Origin: JAFDBW01 sp963723355
GTDB lineage: Bacteria > Desulfobacterota > Desulfuromonadia > Desulfuromonadales > BM103
Direction: 5' to 3'
NCBI GenBank assembly: GCA_963723355.1
Contig: CAVRQQ010000014.1
Coordinates: forward strand, 1-64,000
DNA length: 64,000 nucleotides
Both the position numbers and the translations under genes were made by a program. Positions 10,295 to 19,029 of this stretch are shown here, one piece after another (the stretch's first letter is position 1; each line of letters opens with the position of its first letter). The notes beneath the pieces are model-generated. The model had not been told where the DNA came from. It did no database searches and saw only the letters and a list, made by a program, of their open reading frames with translations.

Positions 10295-10350
10295 TTAAGT
10301 GTTGGACGATGGAACAGAAATCTACATTTAATTATGGTGTTACGAGGCTT

Positions 10351-11085
10351 TTATAGAACCTGTCTTAAGAATAATTTGGTCCGTTCTTCCTGAGGTGAGG
10401 TGAAGAAATGCTCAGGCGTTCCTTCTTCCACCAATTTGCCCTGGTCCATAAAGAGAACCCGGTCGGCCACTTCCCGGGCAAAGCCCATTTCGTGGGTGAC
10501 AACCACCATGGTCATCCCTTCGCGGGCCAGCTGTTTCATGACCTCGAGCACTTCGCCGACCATTTCAGGGTCGAGGGCGCTGGTCGGTTCATCGAACAGC
10601 ATCACTTTCGGGTCCATGGCCAGGGCGCGGGCGATCGCAACACGCTGTTGCTGGCCGCCGGACAGGCGAATCGGGTATTCATCCTCCTTCTCGGGAATGC
10701 CGACCTTCTGCAGCAGCATACGCGCTTTTTCTTCGGCTTCTTCGCGCTTGCGCTTGCGTACGACCTGCTGGGCAAGGATGATGTTTTCCAGCACCGATTT
10801 GTGCGGGAAGAGGTTGAATTGCTGGAAGACCATGCCGACCTCGCGACGCACCAGGTTGAGGTCGGTCTTTTTCGCCGACAGGTCGACACCATCAATGATG
10901 ATTTGCCCCGAGGTCAAGGTCTCAAGGCCATTCAGGCAGCGCAGGTAGGTTGATTTGCCGGAGCCTGACGGACCGATGACAACCACCACTTCGGAGGGTT
11001 TGATATGAGAGGTGACGCCGTCGACGGCGTACACCGTCTGACCACGTCCGGTAAAGGTCTTTTTCAGGTCAACTGTCTTAATCAC
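10351..11085 (-). CDS. polar amino acid ABC transporter ATP-binding protein
   Basis: This 244-residue ATPase has Walker A GPSGSGKST, signature LSGGQQQR and Walker B VMLFDEPTSALDP followed by the H-loop VTHEMGFAREVADR, typical of GlnQ/HisP-type amino-acid importers. It energises uptake through the permease encoded just upstream. I prefer the GTG start at 11085 because GGAGG lies at 11096-11100; the longer TTG start at 11106 would place that ribosome site inside the gene. With this start it overlaps the permease stop by 8 bases, supporting coupled translation. It is the last gene of a binding protein-permease-ATPase operon. Confidence 0.93.
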   Translation of the reverse strand: MIKTVDLKKTFTGRGQTVYAVDGVTSHIKPSEVVVVIGPSGSGKSTYLRCLNGLETLTSGQIIIDGVDLSAKKTDLNLVRREVGMVFQQFNLFPHKSVLENIILAQQVVRKRKREEAEEKARMLLQKVGIPEKEDEYPIRLSGGQQQRVAIARALAMDPKVMLFDEPTSALDPEMVGEVLEVMKQLAREGMTMVVVTHEMGFAREVADRVLFMDQGKLVEEGTPEHFFTSPQEERTKLFLRQVL

Positions 11086-12037
11086 TGACTGAAAGCCTCC
11101 GTTCAACCCAGGAGATCACCTGGGACAGCACCGACGTCAGCATCAGGTAAAGGAAAGCGACGACGAACCAGATTTCAAAGGTAGCAAAAGTCGAAGTGAT
11201 GACCTCGCGCCCGCTCTTGGTCAAATCGGTAATGGCGATAACCGAGACCAGTGACGAGTCCTTGATCAGGCTGATGAACTGGCCGGCGAGCGGCGGCAGG
11301 GTTCTCTTGAAGGCCTGGGGAAGGATGATGTGAATCATTGCCTGCGGCACATTCATGCCGAGCGAACGTGCCGCTTCCATTTGCCCCTTGGGGATCGACT
11401 GGATGCCGGCCCGGATGATCTCGGCAACATAGGCGCCGGCAAAGATCGCCAGGGCGCTGATGCCGGCCACGATCCGGCTGATATCAAGTACGGTGCCGAG
11501 GAAAAAGTAGAAAATAAAAATCTGTACCAGCAGGGGAGTGCCACGGATCAGTTCGATATAGGTAATCGACAGGCTGCGCAAGGTCAGGTTTTGGGAAACC
11601 CGGCACAGGCCCGTCACCAGGCCGATGATAAGGCCGAGGATGCTGGCTGCGGCTGAAAGCCACAGGGTCGTCCACAAGCCCCACATGAGCGGCCCTGCGT
11701 GCCATTCGAAGGTCGCACCAAGGTAGTCACCCTCGAAGAGGTCTTCGTTTTCACTGACCTTGAGTGTTTCCGTGTCGATGATAAAGGTTTTGTCCTCGCC
11801 GTTCTCGCCGGCGAGCTTGATGTGGGTCTCATTGCCGTTCTTCGATATGGAAGTGACAACAGCATCAAAGGGAGCCGGAACCAGGGTCTCCTGCTGGTAA
11901 AAAAAGTACTGCGGGACGCGGTTCCAGCGCCAGGTGTAGTCGATTTTCTTGGTGGCTATCCAGAGGCCGGCACCCATCATGAAGAGGATGAAGACCGTCA
12001 GGCCATGCCAGAGTAAACTGTTCTTTTGGGAATTCAA
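11078..12037 (-). CDS. polar amino acid ABC transporter permease
   Basis: A membrane permease of the HisMQ/GlnP family: the C-terminal half contains the conserved EAA loop (AGIQSIPKGQMEAARSLG) and surrounding helices such as LIIGLVTGLCRVSQN and YIELIRGTPLLVQIFIFYF. The N-terminal ~110 residues comprise one membrane helix plus a periplasmic stretch ahead of the usual permease core, an extension seen in some family members. The start is uncertain: the reading frame is open to 12142, but that would run through a terminator-like hairpin at 12071-12108. TTG 12037, preceded by AGGATC at 12045-12050, is the most reasonable start after the hairpin (319 residues). Confidence 0.85.
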   Translation of the reverse strand: MNSQKNSLLWHGLTVFILFMMGAGLWIATKKIDYTWRWNRVPQYFFYQQETLVPAPFDAVVTSISKNGNETHIKLAGENGEDKTFIIDTETLKVSENEDLFEGDYLGATFEWHAGPLMWGLWTTLWLSAAASILGLIIGLVTGLCRVSQNLTLRSLSITYIELIRGTPLLVQIFIFYFFLGTVLDISRIVAGISALAIFAGAYVAEIIRAGIQSIPKGQMEAARSLGMNVPQAMIHIILPQAFKRTLPPLAGQFISLIKDSSLVSVIAITDLTKSGREVITSTFATFEIWFVVAFLYLMLTSVLSQVISWVERRLSVSD

Positions 12038-12061
12038 CGTAATAGATCCTGTCTTGGTCGT

Positions 12062-12108
12062 CAGAAAAAGATGGCGAGGCAGTTCCGTGCACGGAACCGC
12101 CTCGCCAT
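12062..12108 (-). terminator. internal terminator/attenuator between binding-protein and permease genes
   Basis: The inverted repeat at 12071-12108 has 17-bp arms with one A/C mismatch around the self-complementary TGCA loop centre. Read on the minus strand it is followed directly by CTTTTTCTG (12070-12062), the form of an intrinsic terminator. It lies just after the binding-protein stop (12121) and before the permease start. The likely role is partial termination so that binding protein is made in excess over membrane components, a known arrangement in periplasmic importers. Confidence 0.8.
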
Positions 12109-12120
12109 TTTCAGGTCTGT

Positions 12121-12921
12121 TTACTGGAGTTCCTTGAGCCACTCGTCACTGAGGAACCACTTCTTGTAAATCTTGTCGTAGGTGCCGTCGTTCTTGGCCT
12201 GGACCAGGAAATTGTTCAGCCAGTTGAGGAAGTCGGCGTTGCCCCTGTTGACGGCCCATGCCAGCGGCTCATAGGTGAAGGGATCGTCGAGCAGGACCAC
12301 TTTGCCCTGGCCCTTTTCAGCAAAGGCGATGGCGTTGAAGGGCAGGTCGTAGACAAAAGCATCAACTTTGCCGTTGAGAAGGTCCATAACCCCTTCCTGC
12401 TCGGTTTCAAAAGAGATGTAGGTGGCGTTCGGGATCATGCGCTTGGTTGCCTGCTCACCGGTCGTGCCGAGCTTGGAGGCGACTTTGTACTTCTTGTTGT
12501 TGAGATCGCTGTATGACTTGACTTCACCGGCCAGCTTCTTGTCGACCAGGATACTTTGGCCGATAACGATGTAGGGGTCGGCGAAGTTGATCTTCAGGTT
12601 ACGTTCCTGGGTGAGGGTCATGCCGCTCATGATGATGTCGAATTTCTTGGTGATCAGGGCCGGGATGATGCCGTCCCAGGCAGTGCTGACCAGCTCAAGC
12701 TCGACGCCCATCGCCTTGGCAATACGCTTGGCCATGTCGACGTCAAAGCCGATGATTTCACCTTTTTTGTTGGTCATTTCAAAAGGCATGTAGCCGGGTT
12801 CCATGCCGACACGCAGGGTGCCGCGCTCCAGGATGTCGTCGAGGGTGTCGGCAACGGCAACACCGGGCAGGACCACGCACAGCGCCAGCAGACAGGCAAT
12901 CAGAAGTTTGACTTGTTTCAT
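12121..12921 (-). CDS. amino acid ABC transporter periplasmic binding protein (family 3)
   Basis: The 266-residue protein has a signal peptide (MKQVKLLIACLLALCVVLPG, cleavage near VAVA-DT) and the family 3 solute-binding signature in GFDVDMAKRIAKAMGVELELV, preceded by LRVGMEPGYMPFEM. It captures polar amino acids in the periplasm and delivers them to the permease encoded downstream. ATG 12921 is set by AAGGAGGAACAACC immediately upstream; the longer frame to 12987 lacks a ribosome site. The gene heads the operon. Exact ligand (glutamine, arginine, cystine or other) cannot be assigned by eye. Confidence 0.93.
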   Translation of the reverse strand: MKQVKLLIACLLALCVVLPGVAVADTLDDILERGTLRVGMEPGYMPFEMTNKKGEIIGFDVDMAKRIAKAMGVELELVSTAWDGIIPALITKKFDIIMSGMTLTQERNLKINFADPYIVIGQSILVDKKLAGEVKSYSDLNNKKYKVASKLGTTGEQATKRMIPNATYISFETEQEGVMDLLNGKVDAFVYDLPFNAIAFAEKGQGKVVLLDDPFTYEPLAWAVNRGNADFLNWLNNFLVQAKNDGTYDKIYKKWFLSDEWLKELQ

Positions 12922-12983
12922 GGTTGTTCCTCCTTGGAATGAAGAGAATAGAGTTTTATGCCGTGAAGACGGCGGGAAAATGT

Positions 12984-13139
12984 TCAATAGGATTTTCCTT
13001 CATCGAGAAGCTCCGAGATGGACATCCGCGTGTTGCACTTGGGACAGAGGGGCAGGTCTTCTATGGGCAGGTAAACGATCTTCGTGTAGCGACACTTTGC
13101 GCAAATCACCTCAATGGGTTCCAGTTTACCACGCTCCAT
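12984..13139 (-). CDS. small zinc-ribbon protein
   Basis: A 51-residue protein with two CxxC pairs, CAKCRY and CPKCNTRM, separated by about 17 residues, which should bind one metal, usually zinc. ATG 13139 is preceded by GGGAGA; the longer frame to 13265 has no support. I do not recognise a precise family. It lies upstream of the binding-protein gene on the same strand, with a 62-base gap that holds that gene's ribosome site, so it may be the first gene of the same transcript. It could be a small nucleic-acid-binding or redox-handling protein. Confidence 0.65.
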   Translation of the reverse strand: MERGKLEPIEVICAKCRYTKIVYLPIEDLPLCPKCNTRMSISELLDEGKSY

Positions 13140-13250
13140 GATGCTCTCCCTCGCAGAAGGACCTGAAAAAAGAATTGAATTCACAGACTTCTGCTTATAC
13201 CATAGCGCCTTCGCCTGAGACAAGACTCTAACATATCTGCCCGGATTTTC

Positions 13251-14162
13251 ATGGATCAAAAACAAAAAGACCAGTTTTTTGCTGAACTTATGCTGGCGAG
13301 CGTGACCCTTTTCTGGGGTGCGACGTTTCCGATCGTCAAGGACGCGATCAGAGAGATGCCGGTCATGGCTTTCCTGTGGGTGCGTTTTGCCATGGCGGCA
13401 ATCCTGCTGGCCATGATTGCCGGGCGCAGCGGCTTCGCCACGCTTGACCGGCGTGGCTGGCGACTGGGTATCCTGCTCGGTACACTGCTTTTTTCTTCTT
13501 ATCTTTTCCAGACATTCGGTCTCGAGCGCACCTCATCGGCCAATGCCGGATTCCTGACCGGTCTCGGTGTCGTCTGGGTCCCGCTGATGGCCGGGCCGAT
13601 CCTCAGGAAGCCGGCTGCATTCGGTTCTAAAATTGGCGTTTGCCTGGCCCTGACCGGATTATTCATGCTGACCTGGCATACGCCCTGGACGATCAACTTC
13701 GGCGATGTCCTGGTCATCATCTGCTCGGTGTTTGTCGCCCTGCATATCATCGGCCTCGATGCTTTTACCAAAGGGTATGACGGCCGGGCGCTGACCTTCG
13801 TGCAGATTGCCACCATGGCGGTCCTGGGTTGCTGCGGCAGCCTGGTGTTCGAGCCGACTTCATGGCCGCAAGTCTGGACCGGTTCCCTGATCTTTGCTTT
13901 TATCATTACAGCCGTATTTGCCACAGCCTACGCTTTCTGGGCCATGACCACCTTTCAGAATCGCACCACTCCGACCCGCGCGGCCCTGATTTACACCCTG
14001 GAACCTGTTTTTGCTGCGATCTTCTCGGTTTGGCTGGCCGGGGACCGATTGACGATGATCGGCTGGTTCGGTGGCGCGCTCATCGTTACCGGTATGATCG
14101 TCGCCGAGGTCTGGCCGTTGATGAGTCAGAGGGCCATAAAAAGACGCAATGCAGCGCACTAA
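13251..14162 (+). CDS. EamA-family (DMT superfamily) transporter
   Basis: The 303-residue protein has ten predicted membrane helices in two five-helix halves, the classical drug/metabolite transporter build. The first half begins LASVTLFWGATFPIVKDAI, and the second includes RAALIYTLEPVFAAIFSVWLAG, the EamA motif with a conserved glutamate-proline. These carriers usually export metabolites or amino acids across the inner membrane; no specific substrate can be named. It is transcribed divergently from the small zinc-ribbon gene. Confidence 0.88.
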   Translation: MDQKQKDQFFAELMLASVTLFWGATFPIVKDAIREMPVMAFLWVRFAMAAILLAMIAGRSGFATLDRRGWRLGILLGTLLFSSYLFQTFGLERTSSANAGFLTGLGVVWVPLMAGPILRKPAAFGSKIGVCLALTGLFMLTWHTPWTINFGDVLVIICSVFVALHIIGLDAFTKGYDGRALTFVQIATMAVLGCCGSLVFEPTSWPQVWTGSLIFAFIITAVFATAYAFWAMTTFQNRTTPTRAALIYTLEPVFAAIFSVWLAGDRLTMIGWFGGALIVTGMIVAEVWPLMSQRAIKRRNAAH

Positions 14163-14255
14163 AAACAGCTAATTTTATTCGTTTTTGAAAGCCTGCCTGA
14201 CCGGGAGGTTTTTTTTTGATATATTGTCCAGAACTTATCACAAGGGAGGTTTGCC

Positions 14256-14642
14256 ATGTCTATCGGATACAAGGCGTTGGTTGCGGATGCCGAATCCCGT
14301 ATCAAAACGATCTCAGCTGCAGATGCACTGACCGAGGCGTCCGCCCCGGATGTTGTGTTTGTCGACCTGCGCGATGTGCGCGAATTGAAACGTGAAGGGA
14401 AAATCCCCGGCGCTTTTCATTGTCCGCGCGGGCTCCTGGAGTTCTGGGTCGATCCTGAAAGCCAGTATCACAACCCGATCTTTGCCGAGGACAAAAGGTT
14501 TGTTTTCTACTGCAACCTCGGCTGGCGCTCTGCTCTGGCGGCTGACATTGCCCAGAAGATGGGGCTGGCAAATGTCTGCCATATCGATGGCGGTTTTGAA
14601 GCCTGGAAGGCTGCCGGTGGTGCAGTAGAGGAAAAAAAATAA
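14256..14642 (+). CDS. single-domain rhodanese-like protein
   Basis: This 128-residue protein is one rhodanese domain. The start of the fold is visible in VVFVDLRDVRELKREGKIPGAFHCPRG, and the active-site loop is CNLGWRSA with the sulphur-carrying cysteine near residue 90, followed by DGGFEAWKAAGG. Such proteins carry persulphide sulphur in the cytoplasm. GGGAGG just upstream of ATG 14256 fixes the start. Neighbouring genes do not suggest a specific sulphur pathway. Confidence 0.9.
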   Translation: MSIGYKALVADAESRIKTISAADALTEASAPDVVFVDLRDVRELKREGKIPGAFHCPRGLLEFWVDPESQYHNPIFAEDKRFVFYCNLGWRSALAADIAQKMGLANVCHIDGGFEAWKAAGGAVEEKK

Positions 14643-14711
14643 GTGCTTTGCGTTTACAATTGCTTCTCTGAAAAGCGTCTTTTCTAATTACCGTCACGGT
14701 CATCGCAAAAC

Positions 14712-15311
14712 ATGTCTGCATATATCGCCGGCTTCACATTGGGTTTGTCGCTGATTCTGGCGATCGGTGCACAGAACGCTTTTGTCCTTAAACAGGGATT
14801 GAAAAAGCAGCACGTCTTCGTGGTCTGCCTGATCTGTGCCCTATCCGATGCCATCCTGGTCGTCGTGGGCGTGTCCGGATTCGGAATGATCGTCAAGGAG
14901 TCGCCATGGATAGAGACCCTGTCCCGTTATGGAGGCGCGGTATTCCTTGGGTTTTACGCGATCAAAAGTTTTATCGCCGCCTTCAGGACGAGCCACTCTC
15001 TGGATCCGGCCGAGGAGATCAGCACCTCCCTGAAAAACACGGTTTTTATCTGTCTGGCATTCACCTGGCTGAATCCGCATGTGTATCTGGACACGGTCGT
15101 GTTGCTCGGCTCGATTTCAACTCAGTTCAAGGCCGGTAAATTGCTGTTCGCATATGGTGCCGTCACCGCGTCATTTCTGTTTTTCTTCAGTCTCGGATAC
15201 GGTGCGAGAATCCTGATCCCGTTTTTTCAGAAACCGGTCTCATGGAAAGTGCTGGACTTTGTGATCGGTCTGGTCATGTTGTCGATTGCCTTGAGCCTGA
15301 TGCTGGGTTAA
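14712..15311 (+). CDS. LysE/ArgO-family amino acid exporter
   Basis: A 199-residue protein with about six membrane helices. It shows LysE family features: the N-terminal GFTLGLSLILAIGAQNAFVLKQGL, CALSDAILVVVGVSGFG and the FTWLNPHVYLDTVVLLG motif with its conserved asparagine-proline. The last two resemble the arginine exporter ArgO (YggA) closely. Members export lysine, arginine or related amino acids from the cytoplasm. The gene follows the rhodanese gene on the same strand after about 70 bases. Confidence 0.9.
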   Translation: MSAYIAGFTLGLSLILAIGAQNAFVLKQGLKKQHVFVVCLICALSDAILVVVGVSGFGMIVKESPWIETLSRYGGAVFLGFYAIKSFIAAFRTSHSLDPAEEISTSLKNTVFICLAFTWLNPHVYLDTVVLLGSISTQFKAGKLLFAYGAVTASFLFFFSLGYGARILIPFFQKPVSWKVLDFVIGLVMLSIALSLMLG

Positions 15312-15391
15312 TCGTTTTCTGCTTGTGACAAATGATCGCAAAAAGCCTTTTATACAGTTGGAATTTGACCGAGTCTGCGGAGATTGAATTG

Positions 15392-15733
15392 ATGAGTGAA
15401 CTACCGAAATGTCCCGAATGCAGTTCTGAATACACCTACCAGGACCGTGACATGTACGTGTGCCCAGAATGTGCATATGAATGGAGGATGAATGACGACG
15501 AGGACAGTGCGGACGACAAAAAGATCATCAGGGACGCCAACGGGAGTGTGCTGTTAGACGGCGATTCAGTGAGGGTCATCAAGGATTTAAAGGTGAAAGG
15601 TTCCTCGCTGGTCGTCAAAGTCGGCACGAAGGTCAGAAATATTCGCCTGGTCGATGGCGATCACGATATCGACTGCAAGATCGACGGTATCGGTGCGATG
15701 AAGTTGAAATCGGAGTTTGTGAAAAAGGTTTAG
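15392..15733 (+). CDS. PhnA/YjdM-family zinc-ribbon protein
   Basis: The 113-residue protein starts with a zinc ribbon (CPECSSEYTYQDRDMYVCPECAYEW) and continues with the conserved basic beta domain (VIKDLKVKGSSLVVKVGTKVRNIRLV) ending in MKLKSEFVKKV, a near-canonical PhnA/YjdM protein. Despite its historical name in the alkylphosphonate locus, the biochemical role of this family remains unclear. ATG 15392 gives the usual MSELPKCPEC start; the 20 residues of open frame before it do not resemble the family. Confidence 0.9.
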   Translation: MSELPKCPECSSEYTYQDRDMYVCPECAYEWRMNDDEDSADDKKIIRDANGSVLLDGDSVRVIKDLKVKGSSLVVKVGTKVRNIRLVDGDHDIDCKIDGIGAMKLKSEFVKKV

Positions 15734-15745
15734 AGGCAGGAAGGA

Positions 15746-15808
15746 GGTAAGGGGAAAGAGGTGAGAGGATGCCAAAAGTCTCTAGTCTCTTACCACTTAA
15801 CACTTACC
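15746..15808. repeat. imperfect inverted repeat between convergent genes
   Basis: GGTAAGGGGAAAGAGGTGAGAG (split here as the arm at 15746-15767) pairs with the arm at 15787-15808 at 17 of 22 positions. The purine-rich/pyrimidine-rich arms have the look of small dispersed intergenic repeats, and a related motif occurs at 27213-27258. It lies between the convergent phnA-like and ybbP-like genes and may act as a bidirectional transcription end. Confidence 0.5.
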
Positions 15809-15815
15809 TTGCCCT

Positions 15816-18344
15816 TCATTCCCCCCTAAGATACATCGACGGTTTCTGCCCGAGAGCCTTCCAAGTGCCGAGCAGGCCGAGCAGGAGCGTCAAGGCAATG
15901 CCGATCAGGATGGTTGTGATGATCGTTGCCGGGTGCAGGGTAAACGGCATCTTCATCAGGCCTTTGATTATCCCCATGGCCGCGAGGCTGCCGACAATTG
16001 CGCTGAGACAACCGGCAATCAGACCGAGCAGTACGAACTCCGTAGCAAAAGCCCCGAGTATGTCAAAACGGGTTGCACCGCACACTTTGAATATCACCGC
16101 ATCATGAATGCGGCGATGCTGATCCGCAGAAACTGCACCGGCCAGCACCAGGAACCCGGTCAACAGGGCAATCGCTGCCATGCTGCGAAATGCCGTGCCG
16201 ATCCTGTCGAGGGTGCGGGAGACGTTCTGCATGACTTCGCGGGTGCTGATCGCGGATACGTTCGGGAACTGGTTGGTGATCGCGGCGAAGGCGGTCTCTT
16301 CGTCTTCCGGCAGCACATGAATGGACGCGATATTCGTCTGCGGCGCGTTCTCCAGCAGGCCGGGAGAGAAGATCAGTGCAAAGTTCAGGTCCAGAGTTGA
16401 CCAGTCCACTTGCCGCCGGCTGCTGATCCTGGCGGTCACGTCACGACCGAGAACATTCACGGTCAGGGTGTCGCCGATCTCAACACCAAACCCTTTGGCC
16501 AGGTCGTCTGTTAACGACACCAGAGGCTCACCGGCATAATCAGGCGGCCACCATTCGCCTGCAACGATCTCCGTATCTGGCGGCATCTCGGCAGCATAAC
16601 TCAGGAAACGGTCGCCACGTACCGCCCAGCGTACATCCTGGGCGATCTCTGCCATGCTGACCGGCGTGCCGGCAATAGCGGTAATCCGTCCACGCAGGGT
16701 GGGATAGCGCTCGATCTTGCCTATGCCGGGCAAACTCTTTGCGAGCGCTTCAAAAGCTTCCGCCTGGGAACCCTGAATGTCCAGAAAAAAGAAAGATGGC
16801 GCCTCGCTGGGCACGGTTTCGTTGACCTTGTCATCAAGATTGGTCTGGACCAGCATGATCACGACCAGCGCCGTCAATCCAAGTCCAAGAGAAAAGAGGG
16901 CATTGCCGGCCGGTGAGCCACGACGATGGATGTTGGCCAGGCCCAGCCGCAACGATGGATGGTCCGGCCGTGGCAGGTGGCGGGTCAGTTTGACAACCAT
17001 GGCCGCGGCATAGCGAAAAATGCCGAAGGAGGCGGCTGCGCCGCAGATAAACCAGAATGCCATTTTATGGTCCGTGCTGGTCAGTACAGCCAACATGGCC
17101 AGACAAATGACGGCAAAGGCGATCATTATCCTGATAGCGATGCCGGGGTTCTGGTCTGTGTTCTCACCGTAACCACGAAACAGTATTGCAGGGGAGACCC
17201 GCCTGGCGACGCCTAGTGCCTTGAGGGAGAAAACCAACGCAATCAGCAGCCCGAACGTGGCTGCGGTGAGCAGGGTCTGCCAGTGAATCGCCGGGGCCAG
17301 CGGCACCGGAAGATGGCTGCCCAGAAGTTGCTTGATCAGAAATGGCAGTGCCGCCCCGCAGACAACCCCGGCGCCAGCGCCAAGAGCGCCGAGCGCAAGA
17401 ACCTGCAGGAGATAAGCGATAAAGATCAGATGGCCCGGTGCTCCCAGGCATTTCATCGTTGCGATGTGAGTGATCTTGCCAGTCAGGTAACTGCGGACTG
17501 CTCCAGAGACACCGAGCCCGCCAACCAGTAACGCGCAGAGACCGATCAGGGTCAGATTCTGATTCATGCGATCGAGAAAAAAGCGTACCCGGGGAGCCGC
17601 TTCCCGCCAGGTGCGCAGGCGCCAGCCGGCTTCGGGAAAACGTTCCTGCAAATCGTCCCTGAATTGATCGACTGTTTCGCGGTCAGGCAGTCGCAGCCGA
17701 TATGCGTGATAGATCAAGCTGCCCGGCTGCATCAATCCTGTTGCAGCAAGTCCATCGAGACTGGTCATGAAACGCGGGCCGAGGTTGAAGGCCCGGATCG
17801 TTCGGTCCGGTTCCGTCGTCAGGACCCCACGGATGAGGAACTCTGCATCACCGACTTTCACCGTGTCTCCAACATCGATGCCCAGTCTTGCAAGCAGAGC
17901 TCGCTCAACGAGGGCGCCAAATACGCCATCGTCGACAAGCGCCTGGGCGATCGATTGAGTCGGTTCTATCTCAACATTGCCATAAAGCGGGTAGGCGTGG
18001 TCAACAGCCTTTAGCTCTGCCAGTATACGCTTTTTTCCGCCACCATCCGCTACCATGGTGCGCATGGTGACCACGTGTGAAATGCTGCCGCGTGTGGCAA
18101 GAAAGCTGGCCGCCGCAGCCGGCAGCTCACGGTGGGCCATGCGGATCTCAAAGTCACCGCCGAGCAGACCGCTGGCATCTGCCAGAAGCCCTGATTTGGC
18201 CGACTCGGTAAAGGAGCCGATGGCGCTGATAGCGAAGACGCCGAGAAACAGACAGGTCAGGAATACACCGAAGCCGCGCAAACCGCCACGCAGTTCACGT
18301 CTGGCCAGACGTAAAGCCTGTGGTATGATCCGGACTTCATTCAC
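15816..18344 (-). CDS. ABC transporter permease, FtsX/YbbP family
   Basis: This 842-residue permease has the double FtsX architecture: an N-terminal helix and periplasmic MacB-like domain, a central four-helix block (LCALLVGGLGVSGAVRSYLTGKITHIATMKCLGA), a second periplasmic region and a C-terminal block (ALLTGFLVLAGAVSADQHRRIHDAVIFKVCGATR). It is the membrane partner of the ATPase immediately upstream, with a four-base stop/start overlap at 18341-18344. The ybbA-ybbP unit next to divergent tesA reproduces the E. coli arrangement. The function in E. coli is not firmly established; it probably moves a lipophilic or envelope substrate. Confidence 0.9.
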   Translation of the reverse strand: MNEVRIIPQALRLARRELRGGLRGFGVFLTCLFLGVFAISAIGSFTESAKSGLLADASGLLGGDFEIRMAHRELPAAAASFLATRGSISHVVTMRTMVADGGGKKRILAELKAVDHAYPLYGNVEIEPTQSIAQALVDDGVFGALVERALLARLGIDVGDTVKVGDAEFLIRGVLTTEPDRTIRAFNLGPRFMTSLDGLAATGLMQPGSLIYHAYRLRLPDRETVDQFRDDLQERFPEAGWRLRTWREAAPRVRFFLDRMNQNLTLIGLCALLVGGLGVSGAVRSYLTGKITHIATMKCLGAPGHLIFIAYLLQVLALGALGAGAGVVCGAALPFLIKQLLGSHLPVPLAPAIHWQTLLTAATFGLLIALVFSLKALGVARRVSPAILFRGYGENTDQNPGIAIRIMIAFAVICLAMLAVLTSTDHKMAFWFICGAAASFGIFRYAAAMVVKLTRHLPRPDHPSLRLGLANIHRRGSPAGNALFSLGLGLTALVVIMLVQTNLDDKVNETVPSEAPSFFFLDIQGSQAEAFEALAKSLPGIGKIERYPTLRGRITAIAGTPVSMAEIAQDVRWAVRGDRFLSYAAEMPPDTEIVAGEWWPPDYAGEPLVSLTDDLAKGFGVEIGDTLTVNVLGRDVTARISSRRQVDWSTLDLNFALIFSPGLLENAPQTNIASIHVLPEDEETAFAAITNQFPNVSAISTREVMQNVSRTLDRIGTAFRSMAAIALLTGFLVLAGAVSADQHRRIHDAVIFKVCGATRFDILGAFATEFVLLGLIAGCLSAIVGSLAAMGIIKGLMKMPFTLHPATIITTILIGIALTLLLGLLGTWKALGQKPSMYLRGE

Positions 18345-19018
18345 CTGACGGTACCTGTCGTTTCCATCATGCGGCCATCGATCATCTGGATGGAACGATT
18401 GCAGCGCGATGCCAGTGTTTCATCATGAGTGACCAGCACCAGTGTGGTGCCGTGCTCCTTCTGCAGGCTGAAAAGCAGGTCCATGACCATAATCCCGGTT
18501 TCCCGGTCAAGGTTGCCGGTCGGTTCATCTGCCAGGAGCAGGGAGGGGTTGGCGACGAAAGCCCTTGCCAGAGCGACCCGTTGCTGTTCACCGCCGGACA
18601 GTTCCCCCGGGAAATGGTGCAGGCGGTCGCCGAGTCCGGTCTTTTCCAGTGCGGCTTTGGCCTGGCCGGCAGGATCAGCGGCCGCCGCGAATTCGAGTGG
18701 CAGTGAAACATTCTCCAGCGCGGTCATGGTCGGGACCAGGTGGAAAGACTGAAAGACGATGCCGACATGTCTGCGCCGAAATCGTGCCAGGTCGTCCTCG
18801 CTGATTGCAGTCAGGTCCGTATCAGCGATCCGTACCTGTCCCGAAGATGGTCGTTCCAGCCCTGAAAGCGCCATAAGCAAAGTCGTTTTTCCCGCCCCGG
18901 ACGGTCCGACGATACTGATCGTTTCGCCGCTTTTTACCGACAGGTCGACGCCGCGTAGTATGTTGACCGGGCCTGCGCCGCCGATTAAACTGAGATGAAG
19001 GTTCCTGATCTCTACCAT
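18341..19018 (-). CDS. ybbA: ABC transporter ATP-binding protein, LolD/YbbA family
   Basis: The 225-residue ATPase has Walker A VGPSGAGKTTL, signature LSGGEQQRVALARA, Walker B LLLADEPTGNLD and the family hallmark HVGIVFQSFHLVPTMTALENV. It is of the LolD/MacB/YbbA type that works with FtsX-like permeases as mechanotransmitters or exporters. It is co-transcribed with the following permease gene and lies 11 bases from the divergent tesA start, so the two transcripts must share a very compact promoter region or overlap at their 5' ends. Confidence 0.92.
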   Translation of the reverse strand: MVEIRNLHLSLIGGAGPVNILRGVDLSVKSGETISIVGPSGAGKTTLLMALSGLERPSSGQVRIADTDLTAISEDDLARFRRRHVGIVFQSFHLVPTMTALENVSLPLEFAAAADPAGQAKAALEKTGLGDRLHHFPGELSGGEQQRVALARAFVANPSLLLADEPTGNLDRETGIMVMDLLFSLQKEHGTTLVLVTHDETLASRCNRSIQMIDGRMMETTGTVR

Positions 19019-19029
19019 AGGTCTTGACT

